From assembly GCF_002078875.1 (NCBI RefSeq), contig NC_034424.1:5317566-5381565 (forward strand): DNA of 64,000 nucleotides. The letters run 5' to 3'. The translations under genes were made by a program, and so were the position numbers. The DNA comes from Numida meleagris. Lineage: Eukaryota > Chordata > Aves > Galliformes > Numididae. The notes below the pieces were generated by a model that was not told the DNA's origin, made no database searches, and was given only the letters and a program-made list of their open reading frames with translations. How positions within the stretch are numbered: position 1 is the first letter of the stretch; every line of letters begins with the position of its first letter. Below are positions 1 through 12,252 of this stretch, in pieces.

Positions 1-54
1 CGCACCGCGGCCCCCCCCGCACCCCCGCTTTCTCCCTCCGCTCCCCGCTCCGCT

Positions 55-1222
<1,168 letters not shown>

Positions 1223-1823
1223 NNNNNNNNNNNNNNNNNNNNNNNNNNNNNNNNNNNNNNNNNNNNNNNNNNNNNNNNNNNNNNNNNNNNNNNNNNNNNN
1301 NNNNNNNNNNNNNNNNNNNNNNNNNNNNNNNNNNNNNNNNNNNNNNNNNNNNNNNNNNNNNNNNNNNNNNNNNNNNNNNNNNNNNNNNNNNNNNNNNNNN
1401 NNNNNNNNNNNNNNNNNNNNNNNNNNNNNNNNNNNNNNNNNNNNNNNNNNNNNNNNNNNNNNNNNNNNNNNNNNNNNNNNNNNNNNNNNNNNNNNNNNNN
1501 NNNNNNNNNNNNNNNNNNNNNNNNNNNNNNNNNNNNNNNNNNNNNNNNNNNNNNNNNNNNNNNNNNNNNNNNNNNNNNNNNNNNNNNNNNNNNNNNNNNN
1601 NNNNNNNNNNNNNNNNNNNNNNNNNNNNNNNNNNNNNNNNNNNNNNNNNNNNNNNNNNNNNNNNNNNNNNNNNNNNNNNNNNNNNNNNNNNNNNNNNNNN
1701 NNNNNNNNNNNNNNNNNNNNNNNNNNNNNNNNNNNNNNNNNNNNNNNNNNNNNNNNNNNNNNNNNNNNNNNNNNNNNNNNNNNNNNNNNNNNNNNNNNNN
1801 NNNNNNNNNNNNNNNNNNNNNNN
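1223..1823. other. Assembly gap (601 N)
   Basis: An unbroken run of N is flanked on the left by a T-homopolymer and on the right by a GC-rich promoter. The gap hides the IER5L start site and most of its 5' UTR. Reading frames that appear open across it are artefacts. Its length may be an estimate rather than a measurement. Confidence 0.99.
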
Positions 1824-1960
1824 TTTTATAGCGCGGCGCCGGCCCCGCCCCGCCCTCCCCGAGAGGGTGGCCAATGGGAAGGCGGAAGGAGGGATGACGG
1901 GCGGGTGCGGGGACCAATAGGAGCGAGGCGGGCGCTGAACGCCGTTCAAACGCCGTCGGG
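1824..1960 (-). promoter_or_regulatory. IER5L core and proximal promoter
   Basis: On the minus strand a canonical TATAAAA (1824-1830) sits in a GC-rich setting, so transcription should begin about 30 bases further on, inside the gap near 1795-1800. Upstream are GC boxes (around 1843-1858), CCAAT boxes in plus orientation at 1871-1875 and 1914-1918, an ETS-like CGGAAG at 1883-1888, and a CRE half-site TGACG at 1895-1899. TATA plus CCAAT plus CRE/ETS sites fit an immediate-early gene. No perfect SRF CArG box is visible in the available promoter; one could lie elsewhere. A short inverted repeat TGAAC-gcc-GTTCA lies at 1936-1948. Binding by any factor is inference. Confidence 0.78.
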
Positions 1961-2215
1961 CGCCGCGCGGTGCGTGGGGTCGCTCCGCCCGGCGGGGTCA
2001 GGTGAGCGGGGCGCCGCGCTGCTCGGTCCCGGTGCAGCCCCGCGGGCACCGAGCCCCGGTGTGAGGGCACCGAGCCCCGGCTCAGTGGCACGCTCCGTGA
2101 AACCTCCGTACACACCGCGCCCCCCAGCTCCGGGCTCAGCCCCTACTCTGCACGCTCAACCCCTTTGCGCGCTCTGAGCGTTGGCTGCTGCTCCGGACGG
2201 GCTCCAATCCCGTCG

Positions 2216-2750
2216 CTTTTTCCCCCAAATCGGGAGCAGGGCCGCGTGTGGGGCGTGACTAATCAAGGGCTGCTCATTAAGGGCTCCTGCCCTCCTCCCT
2301 CTAGCCAGCTGAGGGGTCCTGTTCTAAAGGGCATCCGATGAGGAGGTGTGTGCTGGGGGGCGGGGATTTTTGGTGCTCATGATGTGGGGTTGCTGGTTTC
2401 CCCAAGCCAAAGCTAAGAGCTGGTTCAGGCCTTGGAGTTGGGGGGGGCTGCAGTGTGGGGTGGGAGGAAGGCCGAGGGGACCCCCCTTTGCTAGAAGCAT
2501 GTTGGAGAGCCAGCCTGCAGGTCCCCTGTTCTGGGGGTGGAGGGGCAGTAGGGGTCCCCGTCATGACCTGGGGGGGAGGGAGGGGGGCTTTGCTTCCCTG
2601 CTGGGCTCAGCCGCTGGGGGTGGTGGGCTCCATGGCAGCTCGGGGAGCAAACCCAGCACTATAGGGGGTTTGTCCCCATGGAGACCCCAGCTGGGAAGTG
2701 GCTGGTCCTAATCCTCGCTTACAGAGAGGCTTCCCTCCCTTACTGCTCTC
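2216..2750. other. G-rich intergenic spacer, no gene seen
   Basis: The stretch is very G-rich on the plus strand with few CpGs. The tract at 2570-2587 has enough closely spaced G-runs to form a G-quadruplex in principle. I see no exon, RNA gene or recognisable repeat. Confidence 0.5.
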
Positions 2751-2875
2751 AGCTGTGCGAGATGGGCTGAACGACACTGAGCGTCGCTGAACTTCTGTTG
2801 GATCCTCTTGCTCTGTCTTCCTCATCTGCGAAATGAAAAATAATCGCAGTCCTTCCCAGAGGTGCCTGTAGCTGA
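2751..2875 (+). repeat. MIR-type SINE fragment
   Basis: The stretch runs in order through decayed versions of the MIR core: AGCTGTGCGA...GGGC, then CTCTGTCTTCCTCATCTG, then a GAAATGAAAAATAAT stretch. This matches MIR's 'CTGTGCCTCAGTTTCCTCATCTGTAAAATGGGGATAAT' in order and spacing. MIRs predate the bird-mammal split, so a worn copy is expected. Confidence 0.55.
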
Positions 2876-5800
2876 AGGCAGTGGGTATGGGCATTTGGGA
2901 TGTGGGATTGCACCGCCTACTTTCAGCTCCTCTCCTTCCCTCCCAGCCTCTCTTTGATGCAGGTCAGCTTTCCCGTGCTGCAGCCGGTGAGCCAGGAGCT
3001 GCTCTGTGCAGCAGGGCTGTTGTTTGCAGCAGATCATGGTTATTTTAGGGTGCATTTGTGAGTAGCCCTATGTTTGCTCCTGCTCACAGGCACCAAGGGC
3101 TCTGCCTTCAGTGGGGCTGATGCTCCCAGGCCGAGCCCAGCTGTGGCTTTGCAGCACTCTCCTGGGCAGTGGGTGCTGCTGCCACCAGCTTGCGCAGGCA
3201 GTGCCTGCTGTCGTGTCCAGCCCACGCTCGCTGCTTTCTGGCCCATCTCCATCTGTAAAGCTCCAGCCGTGGTGGTGGTCCAGGCTGAGAGCTGGACTGC
3301 CTGTTTGTTGGCTGCTATGGGTGCCTCGGGCACCACTCATGGCGCCAGCTGCAAAGCATTGCTCTGGCGAGAGCTGCATCATCCCATTCCCCATCCTGCC
3401 CTGGCTTGGGTTTGCAGTGGGGCGCTGCTTGGTGCTGACCCTTCGTGTTTGAATCGTTGGGTGGCCCTGCAGGTTGTGGGTTCAACAGAAGGGTCAGGGC
3501 TCTGGGTGCAGCAGCGCCACGTTTCTCAAGGTGCAGAAGGTAGCATGTCCTCAGGGCTGTGCAGGTGTCACGGGCCATCCTGGTGCAGGAGGTGTTGCTG
3601 TCTCCACCTGCCTTGCAAAGTTCCCTCCGCTGTAGCCGCATGAGAAGCTTCGTGCCACCAGAAAACCCAAGAGCGCAGCAGGATCCTCGAAGAGATGAAG
3701 ATGGAATTAAAACCTTAATCTTATTTACATGCAAAGTAATTAATATACAAGCGGGCCCAATCCTCTGGCTGGCTACTGGGCGCTGGGTGCTGCTGGCGGT
3801 GCCTGTGGGCTGCCTCCTCCCCGGCTGGCTCTGCTGGCAGCATGTTCTGTTTGCAGGGACGGTGGCTTTAATCCTGGAGTTGGGATGGGCTGTGTGCTGT
3901 GGAAGCAGCCCCAGTTTGGCCCGTGGATTCTAAAATCTGCCGGAGACACGAGAATGGCTGATACCTGTCTCAGCACATGGCTGTAAGCTCTGCTTTTCTA
4001 AAAGGATAACAAGTCCTGCACGTTTTCTGGCTCTGCGGCAGCAAGCTGGGGCAGGATGGGTTTGTTCAGTGCCTGCCTTTCCCAGGAAAATCACTGAGTC
4101 CTGTCCGGCATTGCCAGACCCTGGTCTCAGCTGGGGTTTGTGTGCCTTCCCATGGGGAAAGAGCCCCAGGGACCCTCCTGCTGTAGGGGACCTTTGGTCT
4201 GACACCACCTCAGTTACACGTCATTGCAGCTTTACCTGCTGAGCACCGGTATTCCTCCAAAGGGCGGGAGGATGGGCCCAGGTTTTGCTGTCTGGAGGGC
4301 TGTGGCTGCGTGTCTCCCTGCACACATGGTGCTGGGGGAGCGGCTGGCTGGCCCACGATGGGGACGGCGCAGCTGCACCACGGCTGCTCCAGCCCCGCTC
4401 GCATCCCGGTGCCAGCGCTGCTCTCGCAGCCGTCGATCCTGCAGCAGCAACCTGGCGGACCGCTGCTCTCAGCTGCAGAGTAAACAAGCTGGCAAGAGAA
4501 ACCATTTTGCTTCAGCTAGCAGGAGAAACCCTTTTTAGGTAGCACTTCCAACTGGCAAGGCTCTCCTTCATTAACCCCCTCCTTCCCTTCCCAATGAAAC
4601 GTGAAAGTTGCAGCAATCAGAGATCAGGCGCTGGCTGGTGCGTCTTTGCCACCTAGAGCGATGAACACAGACATGAATTTGCTGCTTGATCTTGTAATTT
4701 CAGTGCAATTAGACTAGCTGGTGTAGAGCAGTTTCCCCTTGAGCCTCAGAGTTCCAAGCCTGGCCATTGCTGAGCTGCTCTCAGACAAGGAAGCGCTTGG
4801 GTATAGGCTGAAACACGGGTTTTTTGGGTACACCTGGAACTTGACTCCCTGGAGACGCGTCTGTGAGATCGAGCTGCGGGTGCCTGGCATGTCTGAAAAG
4901 GAGCCTGCTTTTCAGGCTTGCTTATTACAAGTCAGGCACCCAAAGCTAGTGGGAAGACAAGCCAGAACAAGGTTGCAGGCCGGGCTCTGGGAGCAGGGCT
5001 GGCCGCTGCAGCCCCGTCCCCTGTGCTGGGTTTTAATTGTGAAGTGTTTCATGTCTCCCAAGCGCTACTGCAGCACAGGGCATGGAAGCAGTGCTCTGAA
5101 CTTTGATCTGGTCTGAACCTACCTACCTTCACAGACTCGTTTCCTTCGGTTCTCCTACCCTCGTACCAAACATCATGCACTGAACTTGGCCTGTGCTGCT
5201 GGTTTTTAGCCCGTGTGTCTCTTTGCTGCTGGCTGGCTGTTCCCTCAGCTTGGTCTGTGTTAGCTGATCTCTTCCTTGCCGGTGGAAATGAGCAGCTGAC
5301 GGTGTGAGCAGAGCTGTAGCTGTTGGTGGGAAGGCTCAGCATCCCCACTGGTCTTGGTGTGGTTTGCTTGTGCACCCAGAGCTGCCAGGGCGATGCTCTG
5401 CAGGGATGGCACCGCATTGCTTCTGGTGTATGTACACACTGGAGAACGTGGATTCCCTGCAAAACCACTGCAGGATGCTAAAGCCATGAGATGGAACTGC
5501 TGCAAGTGTAGGAGCTGCCATTTTGGGAAGGGTGGGGGGGTGAAGTTTTCAACCAATCCCACCTGGGAGCACTTTGGGAAGCTGGGGGCTTTCCTGGACC
5601 CAGGGCTGAAATCAGAGGGTGCATCTGCTCACGAAACCTGGCTGTGCTCAGCACCAGCTGTCATCTGGGGCTGTGAGGGACCCACACTGACCACCCCACC
5701 TGAGGACCTCATAACCATGGCCTGGGGGCTGTGATGGCTCTGTGATGGCTCTTGGGCTGGGAACAGGAACAAATATCACTTGGAGACAGTGGGGAGGTGA

Positions 5801-6640
5801 GTGCCAGGCTAAAGGACAGCTCTGAGCTCTCTTTCTGTCTGGGAAAGCTGCCTCTGCCCCCCTGGTCTGGCTGTGGGTCGAGCAGCCGGGCTCCCTCCCC
5901 ATGCTGGTGTTTGGTTTGTAGGTGAATTGTCCCAGGGAAAATGCAAGAGAAGATCCCTCCAATCTTTTTTTGCTTCAAATGGGACCAGGTCCCTGGTGTA
6001 GGGTTTGTTGGAGGCTGTGGATATCTCCACCAGCTCCTCGGAGAAAGCTGGTCCGTGCTGGGGGCTCCGTGGGCAACTGGTGGTGATGGGCCACGTGCTC
6101 TTGGCTTCCCAGAGCTGCTTTGGGAACTCACTGCTGCCACCCCAGAGCATCGCTTCCAGGAGGGATGAGGTGTCCCTGGGCTCTCTGCTGGGCTGTGGTA
6201 TCTCATAGTGGCCTTATTTAATTGCTAGGTCAAGTATTTCAAAATCTGTAACGCTGCTGTGCTGAGGGTTGGTCCCTGGGCTTGGTCTGAACCCATGCTA
6301 CAGCTGTAGAAGCAGCTGTGCTGGACTGTGCTCTGCCCTAACTGCAAAGCCTCCAGCATGAATGAGGTCAGCTCCTGCAATTCCCCTCCCGCCAGTCCTG
6401 GTGGCTTGTAGGTGCCAACCTGCTTGTCCCACAGTGCAGGCAGTGTGAGAGCACCCAGCACAGCAGGTCCTTTCCCGTTCCCCTGCTTGCCAAGCCAGCA
6501 TAAAGAGGTTGGGGCAGCTGGGTTGAGCAAAAATCGCATTCAAGTTGGAGCTGCAGCTCAGGTGCGGTCTGGCTGCTGGGGTGGTGCATGGAATTTGCCT
6601 GGGCTCCTGAACCCGGCTATGGTGGGGTTCCCCTCCTCTT
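2876..6640. other. Intergenic DNA, no gene seen
   Basis: Reading frames here are short and have no recognisable domains. Two shorter AT-rich patches stand out: 3700-3750 (described separately) and about 4590-4720, which holds CAATTAGA near 4706 and lacks repeat similarity. The rest is GC-rich unique sequence. Confidence 0.5.
3720..3750. promoter_or_regulatory. Candidate POU/homeodomain composite site
   Basis: ATGCAAAG (3729-3736, octamer-like) abuts TAATTAAT (3737-3744, homeodomain core) with no spacer, inside a short AT-rich island about 1.9 kb upstream of the IER5L TATA box. Abutting POU and homeodomain sites are common in vertebrate enhancers. The motifs alone are weak evidence. Confidence 0.3.
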
Positions 6641-6727
6641 GAAAAGTGACCCGAAGCGTGCACAGCCGGTGCTGCCAGCCGACCCGGGGCTCCGAAGCGG
6701 TTAATTGCTGCGATGGAACGGCAGCTT

Positions 6728-6743
6728 CCCCCCCCCCCCCCCC
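6728..6743. repeat. C homopolymer (16 bases)
   Basis: An uninterrupted C run lies in a GC-rich patch. Its length is probably polymorphic and error-prone in assembly. Confidence 0.9.
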
Positions 6744-6793
6744 GGAGCCTTTTCTGCCGGGCCTTGCCCTGCCCAGGGGCAGCGGGTGGCTGA

Positions 6794-6848
6794 GGGATTA
6801 CAATCCCTGGCAGGGAGCAAAGCGCTGGGGGATGCCGGGACTGGTAGT
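6794..6848. promoter_or_regulatory. Candidate ZNF143-type promoter motifs
   Basis: On the minus strand, 6848-6831 reads ACTACCAGTCCCGGCATC, close to the ZNF143/SBF promoter consensus ACTACAATTCCCAGCATG. A weaker, oppositely oriented version (ATTACAATCCCTGGCA, 6797-6812) lies about 20 bases away and overlaps a 14-bp inverted repeat GGGATT-AC-AATCCC (6794-6807). The surrounding 6640-7110 is relatively CpG-rich. ZNF143 sites usually mark promoters, so an unannotated start site is possible. No transcript can be assigned. Confidence 0.3.
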
Positions 6849-9800
6849 CTGGGGACAGTGGGGTCCCCGCTGTCACTCGAGGCTGGGGCGGGGGGACCCG
6901 GAGGGGATGTGCAGGCTCGGGGAGGAGCCAGCGTCTTCACCCACTTTGTTGTTAAATACCTTAAAGGAGCAGTGGCTGTGCCCGAGCGAGCTCCCTAGCG
7001 GAGCCGCGCAACCCGGGCTGTGGGCTTTTTAAAGATAAAAATCGCTCGCGTGGCCTTTGGGATTAACGAGCTCGGTAACTCCTTCGGTGCCTGGGCGCTG
7101 GCAGCTGGCAGTGGCCTTGCTGCACTGCTGCTCCTGCATCCCTGCCGGGGCACCCTTCGGCCATGCTCGGGATGCTGCCGAGTGTCTGTGCTCCCCGGGT
7201 CAAGAAATCGGCACTGGGGCTGTGTCCTGTTGGGGGGGGGGGACATCTCTGTGCGTGAGCCCCACAGCTGAAGAGCTCCGGAGCAAAGCGCGGAGCTGCG
7301 GCAGCGTGAGCAGCCGTGCAGATTCCTTGTGCCGCGGTGGCATGGCCGTGACCTGGAGATTTCTCCCCCGGCGTAGCTCAGTCTGGCACACGGTGCTCGC
7401 AGCCAGCTGCCTCAGCCTGGCCCTGGCCCGTGCCCAGCCAGGCACCCACAGCATCTCACCGCAGCTTGCCTGGCTCCTGCTCAGCAGCTTGGGTGAAACC
7501 TGGAGGGAGGGGACAGCGGAGCACCCGCTCCCCGCCGCAGCTCCCACCTGCGATGGGGCAGGCTCTGGGTGCAGGGCTGGGGACTGCAGTGGGAGCTGCA
7601 GCCAGGTGAGTGCTGGGACCACAGTGTGGGGCTGGCAGCAAAGTGCCAACCCCACAGAGCCGTCCTGGCAGCTGGCTGCCTCTGAAGGCTCTGTCCCTGC
7701 TGCTCTTTTCTTGCCTCTGCACCCCGCTGGATGAAATCCCTCTGCAGGCATGCACGCTGGAGGGGGGCTGCTGGGGCCTCGCTGACTGGAAAAGCAGGAA
7801 TAACCACCAAAATGCAACTGGCGGGGAAGGCTCGGTGCTGGCAGCTGAGCCGGTTGGTGCTGGGCGATGCTGTGGGGCAGATGGTTTGGGCCTGCCCGTG
7901 TTGCCCGTGGCTGCATGCTGCAGCTCACCCGTGAGCCTGAAGGTGAGCAGAGGCTTTGGGTGGCAGCATTGAGCCCGGTGCTGTCACCCCCGCCTTGCTC
8001 CCCTGGGTGCTGGTTGGGTGCTTGCCCACTGAGGGGCTGAATTAGGTCCTTTTTCCCTTCTGCCTGCAAGTGTTGGAGACAACACTGGGCACATCCAATC
8101 CCATCTAGGACCAGGCTCCAGCTGGCTCTTGCTGGGGGCTCAGGCTTGTGTCCCGTTGTCCCCATGTCAGGGCTGCGTGAAGCTGTGTGTGCTGGGTGGC
8201 ACAGCTCAGTCCGTGCTGCATCACCCCGGTCCCATTGCTCGCTCCCTGCGCTCTTCTTGGCGCTGTGCTGATGTTTACTGTCTTACAAAAGGCTCCTGCA
8301 TGTTTGTGCTGAGCCTGGTGGGAACCTGCTTGTGAGGCTCTGAGCCCCAGCGCAGCATTTAGGGGGAACACGAGCTGCATGGGGACCTGGTGATGATATC
8401 TGGTGGGGAGAGCTCAGGGAAGCTCCCCCGCAGGCGCCTGTCTAGCTCTGTTCCCTGCTCCTTTTTGCTTTTCGCCCCTTGCCTGCCATTTGGGTGCTTC
8501 GTACCAGCTGCCTAATGTGTAATGATGGTTGCATTGCAGCAGATGCCTCGAAGGAGCCCCGTGCTGAGGTGTGCACCCCTCCACGACCCCCAAGCTGATT
8601 GCTTCTGACAGCTCTGCTCCCCTAAGCGAGCATCCCGCTCCCCACCAGAGCCCAGATCCTTCCTGCTCTGACATCAGAGCAAAAGTCCAACGGGTGAAAT
8701 GCAGCAGCAGTGGGTGGGGGGTCCTGGAGATGAAGCTGTGTGCAAACAGCTCCCCGTGTGGTGCCGCTTTGAGTGTCCCATGCACACGGGCATTCCCATG
8801 GCTGGAGGGGAGCTGTCTTGCTCTGGAAAGGGCAGAAATGCGATGTGGATAACATCTCCAGGCTAGCATTGCTAGAGGAACTAAGAGCTAAGCAACCGCA
8901 TCCATAGGAACCTCGATTCTTCTCTTATCTCCCTGAATATCAAAGTTAATTGCATTTCCAACTGACACATCAAGCTGTCCTGCCTCAGTCGTCGGCAGCA
9001 AAGCCAGCGCTTGGTGGTTGCTCCTGGACATAACCTCACCTCTGGTGTCCTGCTCTACTATGGGGACAACATCTTCTCCTGGGCTGTTTGTGCTATGGTC
9101 AGGTCTGAGGAGCCCAGGGCTCGAGCTGAGCGGGTTGCCAGGTCTTTATGGGCATATCTCGAAGGTGAGACTTGTCAGGATGAAGCAATGGATGGAGTTT
9201 TTTAATGGGTGTTCAGCAGCCACTGTGGAGATGCTTAAGGGCATAAATTTTTGAAGAGCATAATGGATGTTAAGCTCTCAAAAATAATTCCTAAGTCTCT
9301 TCAGCTTGGGTTTCCCAAGGTATTGGCGGCTAGCTTGAAATGAGAGAGCAAGCAAAATGAAATAAAAGGCTTTTAGTTGATGTGGAGCTCCTGCTCGCTT
9401 TGTGTGTCTAAGCAGCAGCTCGGCCCTTTGGGATGCTGAGCTCAGGACAGTAGGGTCTCAGCCTTGGGTGGGTGCTTTGAGGGTTCACATTGCAGAATAG
9501 AGTTGAGGGTTTTTTTTTCCCAGTGCTGATTCGTTGTGCAGAAAGAGCAGGAGATTTCATTGCTGGCAGCCAGGGAGCCAGGCCCTGAGCTGCGTGGTGC
9601 CTGGTGAGGTGCAGTAAGCAGGGTCCTGGTGTGCATGGTGAGCTCGCAGCTTCACCCTGCAAGCAGCAGGACTGGGACGGATCAGCCTTGCCCCAACCAC
9701 TGCATGGAGCTGGGAAGCACTGGGCCTCCTGCCTTCCCCTCCGAGCAGCAACCTCTTGTCCCCCTGCAGGATGAGCCTTTCCCAGTGAAGCAACACAACA

Positions 9801-12235
9801 GTGCTGGCGGCTGACAGCCCAGGACTTGTTCAATGCTGCTTTCTCCTCCTACTGCAGCAGGGAGGTGGATGGCAGCTCCGGGAGCACCCAGCTCCCTGCT
9901 TGTCTCCTCCTGCCTGGGGAGGTTGGCTCGGAAATGTGGGAGCAGCCCCGATCCCATGCACATCCCTGGGAGGTGGTGGGTGGCTGCATCCTGCAGCGCT
10001 GTGCCCTCGTGATGCTCCTGCCTTTCCCTCGAGGCCAGCTCCTCTGCAGCTCTGCTCTGAGCTTGGATCATTCCTGCTGAGGGCTCGGCCCTGTTTTATA
10101 GAGCTTTTCCATGAGGTGTGCTCTATGAGTGCCCTCCCTTGGCTGCAGCAGTGGTATCTGGGGATGAGCAGTGCTGGTGATTTTGGTATGCTGGTGGCGC
10201 TGGGGTTCTGAGTGACTCGTGCCAGCTCTTTCTGCTCCCTGCCTGGCTTATGGGACAGATGTTGACCTGCTCTGAGAGGACAAGTCCTGAAACACAGCGT
10301 GTTGCTGGTGCCTTGCTGGCAGGAAGAGGCAGAAAGAGTGGAGAGCTTGGGAAAGGTCAGGGGAAAATGCTACCTGAAGCGTGGGTTGATGCAGGAATGT
10401 TACCTGCTGCTTCTCTAGTTGAGCCTGGCTCTACACCCCGGTCCTGGTAGTGATCAGCATGTGACCACTGAGGCTGATGGAAAACCTGTGACCTTGCTTG
10501 GGTGCTTCTCTTAGGGAAAGCATCTTTGAGAGGCGGAGCACCAGGAAGTACTGGAGAAGGGATTGCACCTCTCTGCTGTGGGTAGCAAAGGTTTTCAGTG
10601 GCTCAATGTCCTTTGTTGGTGGGATGTGTGCGGGATGTGGTGACCGCCTGCCTGCCCAAAGAGCTGCTGTCTGTGGGGCTCACGACCTTGGTGGCTCTGG
10701 ATGCTGTGCCCCCATCGCTCGCATTCCCTGGGAGCTAAAGGACAAGAAGCTGTATCCTGAGAGTGTGAGGATCAAGGCATTTCATGGTGATCGCTGCTGC
10801 TGCCCAGCACAGTGTGTGGTTCTGTGGGCTCCCGGCTGCTGCCTCTTGGGGGAGGAGAAGAGAGCAGGGATGGAGCAGTGGTCTCTGCTGCTCAGCACAG
10901 CTGCACCGGGGTCTCTGCAGCTCTGAGGCATGGCAGCTCTTCCCCAGATGGAGAACAGGGCCCTGGGGGGTATCAGCCGTCTGCTGCTTTGCTGCCCATG
11001 AAACCCTGCAGGCTGTTTTGCACAGTTCTTGGTGCGATTCAACAGAGAAGAGCAGATTCTCCATTGAATTGCACAGAGGACCGTGCTCCCCCCGTTATCT
11101 CCGAAGATGGGTGCAGATGACTCCCCTCCTGACGTGTGTGTGATCTGTGTGCGCTTAGCTCTCCCTTCTTCCTGGGCAGCTGGCGGGTTATTTTTGGTTC
11201 TGGAACAGCCCAGATCTAGTTTCTACCGGGGCAAGCCCCTGCCTGGTGCAGTGCTCGCATCCCCGGTGCCAGCGGAGATGAACCACGCATCGACCAGAGC
11301 CCGTGGGGCTGCTCCAACGCCCACCTGGCCAGCATTGCTGTGAAGTGGCCACGGAGAAAGGGCTGTTGGTGAGGTCTGTGGGGGCTCACCTGGATATGGC
11401 TACCCCAGCTGCCCCGTCTGTGGGCCTCTAGGGGTGGAGGGATGGGCAGGAGCAGCTGGTGCCGTGGCAGGGCTTGGAAATCCAAGCCAGCACTGAGTCA
11501 CGTGCATCCCCTTGGCTCACAGGCTGGGGGAATGGCAGCCCCCTTCCCTCTGGCCTCCTGCTCCTGTCCTGCAGTGGAAAACCCCACGGAGGGGCAGTGG
11601 GGCTGAAGGTTTTGCTGGGGGCCTCCTGCTCTGCTCCTCCTCTGCAAAAGGTCAGGGGGGAAAGTGTGGGTACTGCTATTTTGCCACCTCAGTGCAAGGG
11701 CAGCGCTCCTCTGGAGCTCCCCTTGCAACTCCCAGAGTGTTGGAGCTGCTCCTTGCGATGAGGATTTGTCCCACCTTATTCCATTGCAAGCAGATGTTGC
11801 TCAAAGCATCCTTTTCACATCAGCATGCTGGGATGCCACAGGGCCCCTGCCTACCTGGAGGGAGGGCAGAGGGAAAACGCCATCAAATAGGAAATGTCTC
11901 CAGGTTGGACTGGCTGGGTGTTCGCTGTAGCTTGGCTGCTGTTGGCAAAGCATGGCTGCTTGTTTCTCAGCACCCTGCTGGCTCTGTGGGCTGCTGGGGA
12001 GAAACCTGGAGAGCAGACATCTGCACTGGACATGTCCTCCAAACTGCTGTATTTGAAGCCATTATTTGAAGCTTCCAGCAGTCTGGTGCCCGCTGTGTCC
12101 CAGTGTCTGGTCCTACGCTACATATGAATGCTTGAGGGCCCGTATGCACCGTGATGCAGGTGGGGAAGGAGCCCCTTCCTGGGCAGTGCCAAGTGTCCAT
12201 CAGGGAGAGCAGGACCGAGAGCCAGCAGGACCATG
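6849..12235. other. Intergenic DNA, no gene seen
   Basis: GC-rich unique sequence. A perfect 5' splice consensus CAG/GTGAGT has its GT at 7606-7607 on the plus strand, downstream of the ZNF143-like motifs. A minus-strand frame of 321 codons spans 7200-8165 but has low-complexity Ser/Pro/Ala/Gln composition and no domain, so I do not call it a gene. A run of 11 or more G lies near 7233. Confidence 0.5.
8936..8956. promoter_or_regulatory. Candidate TCF/homeodomain site cluster
   Basis: ATCAAAG (8939-8945, TCF/LEF-like) is followed at once by TTAATTGCAT (8946-8955), which combines a homeodomain core with an octamer-like half, in an AT-rich patch of about 80 bases. Short motifs only. Confidence 0.22.
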
Positions 12236-12252
12236 GTGTGTGTGTGTGTGTG
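12236..12252. repeat. (GT)n microsatellite
   Basis: 17 bases of perfect GT alternation. Confidence 0.9.

Noticed and set aside
1936..1948. TGAAC-gcc-GTTCA as a steroid-receptor or heat-shock element
   Set aside because: Half-site spacing fits neither a glucocorticoid response element nor an HSE.
7367..7450. tRNA-like 5' part (GGCGTAGCTCAGTCTGG, resembling an A box)
   Set aside because: No T-arm GGTTCGA-type B box, anticodon arm or acceptor pairing follows at the required distance.
7200..8165. 321-codon minus-strand frame
   Set aside because: GC-rich DNA has few stops. Composition is Ser/Pro/Ala/Gln-rich with no domain, and other frames across the same stretch are also open.
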